Below, in pieces: positions 57,247 through 64,000 of a stretch of DNA of 64,000 nucleotides. Position 1 is the first letter of the stretch. Each line of letters starts with the position of its first letter. The notes under the pieces were generated by a model. The model was not told the DNA's origin. It made no database searches and saw only the letters and a list, made by a program, of their open reading frames with translations. Source of the stretch: JACCSI01 sp035575715. Its GTDB lineage: Bacteria; Acidobacteriota; Vicinamibacteria; Vicinamibacterales; UBA2999. The position numbers were made by a program, and so were the translations under genes. Location of the stretch: assembly GCA_035575715.1 (NCBI GenBank), contig DATLXN010000012.1, positions 62,001 through 126,000 on the forward strand. The letters are read 5' to 3'.

Positions 57247-59730
57247 TTATGCCATATTACGAATGACTTCCTCGACCTGCTGCGCCAGCCGCTGATAGTC
57301 GTCGCCGGTTAAATGGATCGGCGGCCCAAAAGTCACCCGGACCCGCCCACGTGTCGGCCGCCGCGATTTCACCGGCAGAATCTTGTCGACCCCTTCGAGT
57401 CGCACCGGGATCACCGGCAGCGCCAGCCGTGACGCAATCATCCCGATGCCGCCGCGGAATGGGGCGATGTCGCCCGTTTCCGACCGCACCCCCTCCGGAA
57501 AGATCAAGACAGAGTAACCGTCCGCGGTCACCTCGCCGATGTAACGCAGCGTCTGCCGCGCGCCGGCCTCGCGTTGCGGCAGCGGGAAGGCGTTGAAGAA
57601 GAATGCCGCCAGGTAATAGAAGGCGCGGTTGAGCAGGACGCGCGACCGCGGTTGGCCCTCAGGGAAGAAATGCGCCTTGAAAAACTCTTTCGACATCGCC
57701 GGCGCGATAGTGGTGCGGACGCGATCGGGCAGGGCGCCGAGGATGACGGGGCCATCGAAGTGGCTTTGATGATTGGCTGCAAACACCACCGGTCCACGCA
57801 GACCCACGAGATGTTCGAGCCCGCGTACTTCGGTGCGCGCGAAGTAGCGCGCAAGCGGCAGGATCCAGGCGATCTGGCTGAGCCGGCGAATCTGGTTAAT
57901 GACGCCGTGTCTGTTCCACCGCGGGAAATCGACCGGCTCCGCGACCAGCGGCGTTGCCGCCGACTGCTCCAGCAGCACACGCACATCAGCAAGCGTTTTT
58001 GCGGTCGCAAACTGCGTCTCGTCAATCCGCGTCTGCAAGCGATCTTCGATTGCCACCATCAGCTCGACGCGCTCCAGCGAGCTCAACCCGAGATCATCGA
58101 GCGACGTGTCGGCGCCGACCACTCGTTGACCCGCAAACTTCCTCAACAGCGCAGCCAACGGGTCGTCGTCGCTCGCCGCGGCCGTTGGCTGCATACCGGT
58201 AGCGACCCACGCGCGGAGCGCCTGCCGCTTCAATTTATTAGTGCCGTCGGTCCGCGGCAGCGGGCCATCCGTCCAGACCGCGTGACCGCGGATGCGCTGA
58301 TGGTCCTGTAGGGACTGGTTCGCCGCGCGCACGGCCACCTCCGGATCGGCGCCCGGCTCCATCACCAACACCGCGTAGACGCGCTCCTCGCCATTGACGA
58401 GGTGGGCGATGACGGCAGATTCCGTGACGCTCGGCAGCGCCTCCAAGGCACGTTCGACATCTTCCGGAAAAACATTCAGTCCGTCCGGAGTCACGATCAT
58501 TTCTTTCTTGCGTCCCTTGATGAACACGCGTTGGGCCGCATCGATCTCGCCAATGTCGCCGGTATGGAGCCAGCCGTCCTCATCGACACCGCGATCGCCC
58601 GCAGCGCCGTAATAGCCGGTGGTGACGTTTTCACCGCGGACCAGGATCTCGCCGTCCTCGGCAATACGAACCTCGACGCCGGCGACCGGTGTGCCGACCG
58701 ACCCGCTGGTTGTCTTGAACGGATGATTGAGGGTGACGATCGGCGCCGTCTCGGTCAGTCCGTAGCCTTGAATGACGACAAAGCCCAGGCGCTTCCAGAA
58801 TTCTTCGAGCGGCGGCGGCAGCGGTGCCGCGCCGACGATGAACGCCCAGAACTTCAGCCCGAACATCCGGTGCACCGCGCGGTATCGCCACCACCGGCTC
58901 GGAATCGACATGCGACCGACCGCCTTGTCTGCCGCCGCTGGCTCGACGCGTAGCGCGTGCTCCTTCAACACGTCGAGAATCTTCGGCACGCAGACGATGA
59001 CCGAAATGCGCCAGGTCTTGACCATGCGCACGATGTCGTGCGGATTGAAACTGCGCATGAACACGACGGTGCCGTCGACCATTGGCGGGATGCTCATCGC
59101 CATCGACTGGCCAAACAAGTGGCTTAACGGCAGCAGGTTGAGAAAGCGCAAGGGCAGGAACGGCCGGGCATAGCGCTTGTACTTGCGGACCTCCGCCTCG
59201 ACCGGAATGACATTAGCCAGGATGTTGCGGTGGCGGATGACCACGCCCTTCGGATCGGCGGTGGCGCCGGAGGTGAACACGATCTGCGAGATATCGTCGC
59301 GGCTGATTGCCACGGCGGGCATCGGGGCGTCGCCTTCCCACCTCACCTCGTGAAACCGCCAGGTCACGACTTCCGCGCCGAGCGCTGCCGCGGCGACATC
59401 GTCGCCGACGACCACCAGCCGCGCTTCGACGATCGCATGCACTTTGAGGAGAAACGTCGGACTGGCGCGGTAATCGATTGGCACCGCGACCACACCCGCG
59501 ATGACGCAGCCCCAATACCCGACCATCCATTCGGGACGGTTTTCGCCCCAGAGGATGACCTTGTCACCCTGTGCAATGCCCTCGGCAGCCAGCCGAGCTG
59601 CAAAGACCCGCGCCGCAGCGGTGACGGCCCGATAACTGTGCCGCCGGACGCGATAGCCGTCGTCATAGACGACACACTCGCCGCGCTGCGTGTCGAGATC
59701 GCGGAACAGATCGACGAGAGTGTTTCGCAT
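57247..59730 (-). CDS. Fused acyl-(ACP) synthetase - acyl carrier protein - 1-acylglycerophosphate acyltransferase
   Basis: 827 residues in three parts. Residues 1 to about 510 are an AMP-forming ligase: IVFTSGATADPKGVVIRHRN (152-171), IQGYGLTETAPIVTLN, GWLHTGDIGEID, RKKEMIVTPDGLNVFPEDVE and the C-terminal Lys in GTNKLKRQ. Residues about 520-595 are a carrier protein, DLGLSSLERVEL with Ser551 for phosphopantetheine. Residues about 605-827 are a PlsC-type acyltransferase: ANHQSHFDG (HX4D, His654, Asp659), RSRVLLNRAF and FPEGVRSETG. E. coli Aas has the two catalytic domains in the opposite order and no carrier. It probably activates fatty acids and loads them on lysophospholipid at the inner membrane. 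Confidence 0.88.
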   Translation of the reverse strand: MRNTLVDLFRDLDTQRGECVVYDDGYRVRRHSYRAVTAAARVFAARLAAEGIAQGDKVILWGENRPEWMVGYWGCVIAGVVAVPIDYRASPTFLLKVHAIVEARLVVVGDDVAAAALGAEVVTWRFHEVRWEGDAPMPAVAISRDDISQIVFTSGATADPKGVVIRHRNILANVIPVEAEVRKYKRYARPFLPLRFLNLLPLSHLFGQSMAMSIPPMVDGTVVFMRSFNPHDIVRMVKTWRISVIVCVPKILDVLKEHALRVEPAAADKAVGRMSIPSRWWRYRAVHRMFGLKFWAFIVGAAPLPPPLEEFWKRLGFVVIQGYGLTETAPIVTLNHPFKTTSGSVGTPVAGVEVRIAEDGEILVRGENVTTGYYGAAGDRGVDEDGWLHTGDIGEIDAAQRVFIKGRKKEMIVTPDGLNVFPEDVERALEALPSVTESAVIAHLVNGEERVYAVLVMEPGADPEVAVRAANQSLQDHQRIRGHAVWTDGPLPRTDGTNKLKRQALRAWVATGMQPTAAASDDDPLAALLRKFAGQRVVGADTSLDDLGLSSLERVELMVAIEDRLQTRIDETQFATAKTLADVRVLLEQSAATPLVAEPVDFPRWNRHGVINQIRRLSQIAWILPLARYFARTEVRGLEHLVGLRGPVVFAANHQSHFDGPVILGALPDRVRTTIAPAMSKEFFKAHFFPEGQPRSRVLLNRAFYYLAAFFFNAFPLPQREAGARQTLRYIGEVTADGYSVLIFPEGVRSETGDIAPFRGGIGMIASRLALPVIPVRLEGVDKILPVKSRRPTRGRVRVTFGPPIHLTGDDYQRLAQQVEEVIRNMA

Positions 59731-59734
59731 CGGT

Positions 59735-59851
59735 GGTCAGTCGCCGGTCGTCAGTCGTCAGTCGTCAGTCGTCAGTCGCCAGGCGCCGGTAGCCGGGCGC
59801 CGGGCGCCGGCACTCAGCACTCAGCACTTAGCACTCAGCACTTAGCACTTA
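59735..59851. repeat. Composite heptanucleotide tandem array in the divergent gap
   Basis: Sixteen complete seven-base units and a partial one in unbroken phase: GGTCAGT, CGCCGGT, CGTCAGT four times, CGCCAGG, CGCCGGT, AGCCGGG, CGCCGGG, CGCCGGC, then ACTCAGC / ACTTAGC alternating. It therefore joins three unit types known from other arrays in this window. It fills nearly the whole gap between two divergent genes; any promoters must lie inside or beside it. Confidence 0.9.
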
Positions 59852-59866
59852 ACCCTCCTTGGAATT

Positions 59867-61252
59867 ATGATCCAGCGGTTGGCTTCGAACATCCCGCCGG
59901 CATTTTTGGTCGGCGCGCACTACGACACTTTTCTTCAGCGCGGGTTGGCCCGGTTCTTCGAGCGTGCGACGCTGGAAACCGAGTCGATCCCGTCACCGTC
60001 ATCGGACGGGCGGCTGGCGATCGATCCGACCGAGGATCCGTCGGCGCTGGCGGTGCGGTGGTTTGGCAATCGTTACGTGCTGCGGGTGCCGACACGCCGG
60101 CCGTTTACGGCGCACGAGGTGAGGTTTGCGCGCGCGATTGGCAGCGTCCTCGAGTCGCGTTACCGGGCCATTCTCAATCCGCAGTTGATGGTCGAGCGAG
60201 CTGGGCTGTTTCGCGGCGCCATCGAAGATCGCTACGTCGGCGCCTTCTTCGACGGCACGCCGTATTCGCCACGTGCCGATGGCGGGCGTTCGGAGCGGGT
60301 CTCGGAGGTGCTCGAGATTCTGCGGGTGGCCGCGCTGTCCAGCTACGAGAACCAGCCGATTTCGACTGGTGTGCTGTTGCTCGAGGGCGATTCGGACCCG
60401 GTGGGGGCGTATCCGGCAGCCGAGCGAGACTGGCCGCACTACACCGGTGCGCTGACCTCGATTAAAAGCTTCTTTCGACTCGCCGATGGGTTACGCACGG
60501 TGTTTCTGGTGGCCCGCGACGGGCGTCTGCTCGACATTGTCGATGTCGGGCGATGGGGCTGGGCGTCGGTCGGCCCTGGCGAAGTGGATGTGCCGTGTGC
60601 CCGTGCTTACGCGGCGCACGCCGCGGCGACACGGACCGGACGACACGTCTGCATCGTGCTTAGTCCCAGCCGCGAGATCAAAGTGTTTGCCGAAGGGGCG
60701 CAGCTGTTCACGTTTCGCAACGCCGATTGGCATCTGCTCGATCTGCAAGCGAAGTATGTGATGTGGGCCGCCGCGGTCGGGCGACCAGCGCTCGCCCGTC
60801 GTCTGTTCCAAACCGCACTCGACCTCGCCGACGCCCGAGAGGGCGCCCTGTTTGTCGTGCTGCGCCGTCCGATTGAGTCGCTGCAGGAGATCGTCGCCGA
60901 TCAGGATCGACTGGACATGGAGCTGGTCGGCGAGACCTCCGATCCCGATACGCCGTCACGCCGGCATCTTCTGCACGTCCTCGCTGGACGCAGCGTCACC
61001 GACCTCGATGCCAGCGTGCTCGACGCGCTGGCGACGCTCGATGGCGCGATCGTGACCGAGCCCAACGGACAGCTGCTGGCGGTCGGCGCAATTCTCCGGC
61101 ATCCGCAAAGCGCGGTCCCGAGTGTCGATGGCGTGACTGAAGGGGCCAGAACCACGGCGGCGGTAGCCGCGAGCCGTCACGGTCCAGTGCTCAAGGTCAG
61201 TGAAGACGGCATGATTACCTTCTTCGACGGCGGTCGGGTCTGGGACATCTGA
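59867..61252 (+). CDS. Diadenylate-cyclase (DisA_N) domain protein with large N-terminal sensor-like region
   Basis: 461 residues. The last about 130 residues resemble a DAC domain: VLDALATLDGAIVTEPNGQLLAVGA (DGA motif, 392-394) and TEGARTTAAVAASRHGPVLKVSEDGMITFF split around residue 430, corresponding to the GTRHRAALGIS / VVSEE region. The RHR of active cyclases is here RTT, so activity is doubtful. Residues 1 to about 330 show no family I know but contain regular alpha/beta blocks (VLRVPTRRPFTAHEVRFARA, HVCIVLSPSREIKVFAEGAQ). DAC enzymes make c-di-AMP. No transmembrane segment or signal peptide is seen. Confidence 0.65.
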   Translation: MIQRLASNIPPAFLVGAHYDTFLQRGLARFFERATLETESIPSPSSDGRLAIDPTEDPSALAVRWFGNRYVLRVPTRRPFTAHEVRFARAIGSVLESRYRAILNPQLMVERAGLFRGAIEDRYVGAFFDGTPYSPRADGGRSERVSEVLEILRVAALSSYENQPISTGVLLLEGDSDPVGAYPAAERDWPHYTGALTSIKSFFRLADGLRTVFLVARDGRLLDIVDVGRWGWASVGPGEVDVPCARAYAAHAAATRTGRHVCIVLSPSREIKVFAEGAQLFTFRNADWHLLDLQAKYVMWAAAVGRPALARRLFQTALDLADAREGALFVVLRRPIESLQEIVADQDRLDMELVGETSDPDTPSRRHLLHVLAGRSVTDLDASVLDALATLDGAIVTEPNGQLLAVGAILRHPQSAVPSVDGVTEGARTTAAVAASRHGPVLKVSEDGMITFFDGGRVWDI

Positions 61253-61412
61253 AGAAAGCCGAAAGCCGAAAGACAGAACGTCACCGGCCAAAACCTGTGT
61301 GTACAATGAAGGGCTTTGGTGACGCGAATCCTCCGCACCTTGTTTCGTTTTCGTCTTTCGTCTTCGTGAGTTGTGTTTTCAGGCCGCGTTTCAGCAGCCT
61401 GTTAGGTGAACG
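61251..61412 (+). promoter_or_regulatory. Intergenic leader with heptamer repeats and a TACAAT -10-like box
   Basis: Directly after the stop lie GAAGAAA, GCCGAAA, GCCGAAA and GACAGAA in phase 7 (61251-61278). A TACAAT at 61302-61307 could be the -10 of the next gene; no good -35 is 16-18 bases upstream. The 105-base leader contains pyrimidine-rich TTTTCGT/CTTTCGT units (about 61344-61366), also near phase 7. No gene is seen. Confidence 0.4.
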
Positions 61413-62315
61413 ATGCGGGTATTTCTGACGGGCGCGACGGGTTACATCGGATCGGCGGTCCTCGACGCGGCATTGCGAGCGGAACATCGGGTGACGGCGA
61501 TCGTGCGCGACCCCGAAAAAGCGGAGCGCATGACGGCGCGCGGCGTCACACCCGTGGTCGGCGAACTCGGAACACCCTCTAGTTACGCGGCAGCGCTCGA
61601 CGGCGCCGAAGCGGTGATTCACACGGCGTTTGAGGGCTCGCCGCGCGGCATCGAGAAAGATCGCGAAGCGATCGAAACGCTGCTGTCGTCAATCAAAAAC
61701 AGTACCTCTGATACTCCCCCCGCGTTTATCTATACCTCCGGCATCTGGGTCCTGGGCAACACCACCAAGCCTGCTGACGAAGAGACCGTCATTGATCCGG
61801 TGGCGCACGTGGCCTGGCGCCCGGCCCACGAACAACGGGTGCTCGAGGCCGGGACCAATGGGTTGCGCACCATCATTGTTCGCCCCGGCATTGTCTATGG
61901 CGGTTCACGCGGCATCGTCTCCGATCTCCTGAAAGACGCGCTCAACGGCATGATGCGGGTGATCGGCCCGGGCAAGAATCGCTGGCCGACGGTCTACGAC
62001 CGCGATCTCGGTGAGCTGTACGTCCGCCTGTTGCAGACCCCCGACGCCAGGGGTGTGTTCCACGCCAATGACGAAACCGACGAACGGGTCAACGACATTG
62101 TTGAAGCGATCGCCGAGCATCTCACCCAGCGCCCCGACATCCGGCATATGCCGATGCCGGAAGCGCGGCGCAAGCTTGGCACCTATGCAGATGCGCTTGC
62201 GCTCGATCAACGCGTCCGTAGCCCACGCGCCCAAGCCCTGGGCTGGGCGCCCACACTCTCGAGCATTACCGCGAACGTGCCGCGCCTCTTCGAAGAGTTC
62301 CGCCGCAAGAAGTGA
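61413..62315 (+). CDS. NAD(P)-binding SDR / NAD-dependent epimerase-like protein
   Basis: 300 residues. MRVFLTGATGYIGSAVLDAALRA is the NAD(P) loop, followed by VTAIVRDPEKAERM, EAVIHTAFEGSPRGIEKDREA, FIYTSGIWVLGNT and IIVRPGIVYGGSRGIV. The usual YxxxK is absent; HVAWRPAHEQRVLEAG replaces it, as in atypical SDRs with reductase or sensing roles. Substrate unknown. It precedes the M28 peptidase by a few bases. Confidence 0.8.
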   Translation: MRVFLTGATGYIGSAVLDAALRAEHRVTAIVRDPEKAERMTARGVTPVVGELGTPSSYAAALDGAEAVIHTAFEGSPRGIEKDREAIETLLSSIKNSTSDTPPAFIYTSGIWVLGNTTKPADEETVIDPVAHVAWRPAHEQRVLEAGTNGLRTIIVRPGIVYGGSRGIVSDLLKDALNGMMRVIGPGKNRWPTVYDRDLGELYVRLLQTPDARGVFHANDETDERVNDIVEAIAEHLTQRPDIRHMPMPEARRKLGTYADALALDQRVRSPRAQALGWAPTLSSITANVPRLFEEFRRKK

Positions 62316-62320
62316 CACCT

Positions 62321-63982
62321 ATGCGCACAGCAGTCGTCGCCGTTATTCTCCTCAGCCTCGTCGGCTGTAACTCCACGCCGCCGGTCGCGCAGGCACCGGG
62401 AGTGACGCCGGCCACCGGCCCCGCGGAGCAGGAAATCCAGGAAGCCCCGCTCAAGTCACATCTGCAGGCGCTTTCCGCTGACGACATGGAAGGCCGCGCG
62501 CCGTCTACGCCGGGCGGTACCAGGGCCGCCGAGTACCTTGCTAATCAACTCAAGACGCTTGGCGTCGAACCCGGTGGCGACAATGGCGGCTATTTTCAGC
62601 AGGTGCCGATCGTCGAATCGATTGTCGATCGCAGCTTCACGCTGAGCGTGCCTGGCACCACCTACAAGTATTTCGATGACGTCGTTGCGTTCTCGGGCAC
62701 TGAACAGTCGCGCGTGCAGCTGCAAGGCGACGTGGTCTTCGTCGGCCACGGCATCGTCGCGCCGGAACAGAAATGGGACGACTACGCCGGTGTCGACGTG
62801 AAAGGGAAGTGGGTATTGGTGATGGTCAACGACCCGCCCGCCCCTGCTGACGAGCCGAATCTGTTCGGCGGCAAGGCGCTGACCTATTACGGCCGATGGA
62901 CCTATAAGTTCGAGGAAGCGGCGCGCCAGGGTGCCGCCGGGGCGTTACTTATTCACACCGACGCATCGGCCACCTATCCATGGCAGGTCGTGCAGTCGTC
63001 GTGGTCGGGCACTCAGTACTCGTTGCCGCCTGCCGAGGGCGCTCCGGCGCTGGGGATCAAGGGTTGGATGCGCAATGACGCCGCAGTTGATCTGGTCAAG
63101 CGCGGCGGTCAGGACCTCGACCAGTTGCGCGCGGCCGCTGCTAAGCGTGGGTTCAAGGCCGTCCCGATCAAGATCCGCGCGGCGGCGACGCTGACCCAGC
63201 AAGCAAGTCGCAAGACGTCGCCCAATGTCATCGGCGTGATCAGGGGCACCAATGCGCAACAGGCGGTGATGTTCACCTCACACTACGACCACTTCGGCAC
63301 GCGTGCCGCGCAGCCCGGCGACAAGCCCGACACCGATCGCATTTTTAACGGCGCCTACGACAACGCGTCAGGCATTGCCGGCCTGCTGATGATTGCGCAG
63401 TCGATGGCCCGGGCCTCGGCCAAGCCGGCCCGTTCGATGTACTTTGTGTTCACCACCGCTGAAGAATCTGGACTGCTGGGCGCCGAGTATCTCGCGCAGC
63501 ATCCGGTGATCCCGATGAATCAGGTTGCGGCCAACCTCAACGTTGATGGGATCAACATTCTTGGTCCGAGTAAAGATCTCGTGCTGCTGGGCGCGGACCG
63601 CTCGTCGCTCGGCCCAATGTCGGCAGCGCTGGCCAGCGAACGCGGCCGCGTGATCGGTGCCGATCAGCATCCCGAGCGCGGCTATTTCTTCCGTTCCGAT
63701 CATTTCCCGCTGGCCAAGGCTGGTGTCCCGGCCCTGTCGATCAGCGAGCCGCGCGAGTTCACCGGAGCGAACGCCGCCGAACTGAAAAAAACCCAGGAGG
63801 CCTACAACGAGACGCACTATCACCAGCCCAGTGACGAGTTCGATCCCAACTGGAACATGGCTGGAGCGGTCGAAGACCTGAAGTTCCTGGCGCAGCTGGC
63901 GTGGCGCATCGCTGCGCAGAGCGACATGCCGAGCTACAACGAAGGCGACCAGTTCCGTAATGCGCGGTCGGCGTCGCGATGA
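62321..63982 (+). CDS. Lipoprotein peptidase of the M28 family (aminopeptidase)
   Basis: 553 residues from the ATG at 62321; a GTG nine bases upstream overlaps the previous stop and is also possible. Lipoprotein signal: MRTAVVAVILLSLVGCNS with lipobox LVGC. A PA-like inserted domain lies around residues 130-230 (GHGIVAPEQKWDDYAGVDVKGK). The M28 zinc site is visible: VMFTSHYDHFGTR (first His), FNGAYDNASGIAGL (bridging Asp), FTTAEESGLLGAEYL (Glu-Glu), LNVDGINILG (Asp), and NETHYHQPSDEF (last His). It would cleave N-terminal residues from peptides in the periplasm or outside. The next gene appears to overlap its stop by ATGA. Confidence 0.92.
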   Translation: MRTAVVAVILLSLVGCNSTPPVAQAPGVTPATGPAEQEIQEAPLKSHLQALSADDMEGRAPSTPGGTRAAEYLANQLKTLGVEPGGDNGGYFQQVPIVESIVDRSFTLSVPGTTYKYFDDVVAFSGTEQSRVQLQGDVVFVGHGIVAPEQKWDDYAGVDVKGKWVLVMVNDPPAPADEPNLFGGKALTYYGRWTYKFEEAARQGAAGALLIHTDASATYPWQVVQSSWSGTQYSLPPAEGAPALGIKGWMRNDAAVDLVKRGGQDLDQLRAAAAKRGFKAVPIKIRAAATLTQQASRKTSPNVIGVIRGTNAQQAVMFTSHYDHFGTRAAQPGDKPDTDRIFNGAYDNASGIAGLLMIAQSMARASAKPARSMYFVFTTAEESGLLGAEYLAQHPVIPMNQVAANLNVDGINILGPSKDLVLLGADRSSLGPMSAALASERGRVIGADQHPERGYFFRSDHFPLAKAGVPALSISEPREFTGANAAELKKTQEAYNETHYHQPSDEFDPNWNMAGAVEDLKFLAQLAWRIAAQSDMPSYNEGDQFRNARSASR

Positions 63983-64000
63983 CATCGACGATGTCGCTGG
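63979..64000 (+). CDS. Possible start of the next gene (truncated by window)
   Basis: ATGA overlap at the peptidase stop opens a frame of seven codons (MTSTMSL) to the window edge. The pattern equals many true junctions in this window, but nothing more can be seen. Confidence 0.3.

Noticed and set aside
59230..60465. 411-residue + frame across the divergent gap
   Set aside because: It is antisense to the acyl synthetase at one end and out of frame with the DAC-like gene at the other, and it crosses a heptamer array. No family motif is visible.

Overview
The window is a GC-rich, densely packed bacterial chromosome segment. Genes often overlap by 1-4 bases (ATGA, GTGA and TGATG junctions), and GTG or TTG starts are common. 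Secreted amidohydrolase and M28-peptidase lipoproteins, a tandem Ser/Thr kinase, a DUF5666-like lipoprotein and heptanucleotide intergenic repeats together suggest a soil-type Acidobacteriota (Vicinamibacteria-like) genome. That placement is inference, because no rRNA or other phylogenetic marker beyond infA is present.

Region 1 (1-35660, all on +) is one very long surface-polysaccharide locus. It holds the enzyme classes needed for a CMP-activated nonulosonic (sialic/legionaminic-like) acid: a 4,6-dehydratase of LegB type, two DegT aminotransferases (one just downstream of this run), a GNAT acetyltransferase, a NeuC-type hydrolysing epimerase, two NeuB synthases and two NeuA cytidylyltransferases. 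Around them are three paralogues of an unrecognised glycosyltransferase-like domain, a radical SAM/SPASM enzyme, an asparagine-synthase-like amidotransferase, a WbqC protein, methyltransferases, a capsule-type transferase, GT2/GT4 glycosyltransferases and a polytopic phosphoglycosyl transferase fused to a CoA-binding-3-like module. A second NeuB/NeuA module (21229-28171) is joined to an SDR, an aldehyde dehydrogenase, a transketolase and a HAD phosphatase.

Region 2 (35651-46621) holds an FAD oxidase (LhgO-like, -), a DegT aminotransferase and a UDP-sugar 6-dehydrogenase (+), a secreted amidohydrolase (+), and a minus-strand run thiS-thiG-methyltransferase-O-antigen ligase/polymerase. Upstream of that run is a lipoprotein gene broken by a 2-base shift in a GT repeat.

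Region 3 (46814-64000) is housekeeping and signalling: a fused Nfn-like flavoprotein, a kinase/pseudokinase, glucokinase, a BRCT-MerR-TPR protein, a four-helix-bundle (S23-type) gene, a minus-strand run of a fused acyl-ACP synthetase/ACP/acyltransferase, infA, rhlE and a Cys-rich protein, a diadenylate-cyclase-like protein, an SDR and an M28 peptidase.

The most unusual signals are two repeat systems in the gaps. (a) Arrays of variable small hairpins separated by a constant 5-base linker (CAGGA in one orientation, TCCTG in the other; a sister form uses TCCCA with an exact 16-base period). One pair of opposed arrays brackets the four-helix-bundle gene, and a similar opposed pair without a gene lies at 40472-40720. 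(b) Heptanucleotide tandem arrays at eight or more sites, always in phase 7. One lies inside a coding region, where it encodes a seven-residue repeat. No tRNA, rRNA, CRISPR array, transposase or integrase was recognised.
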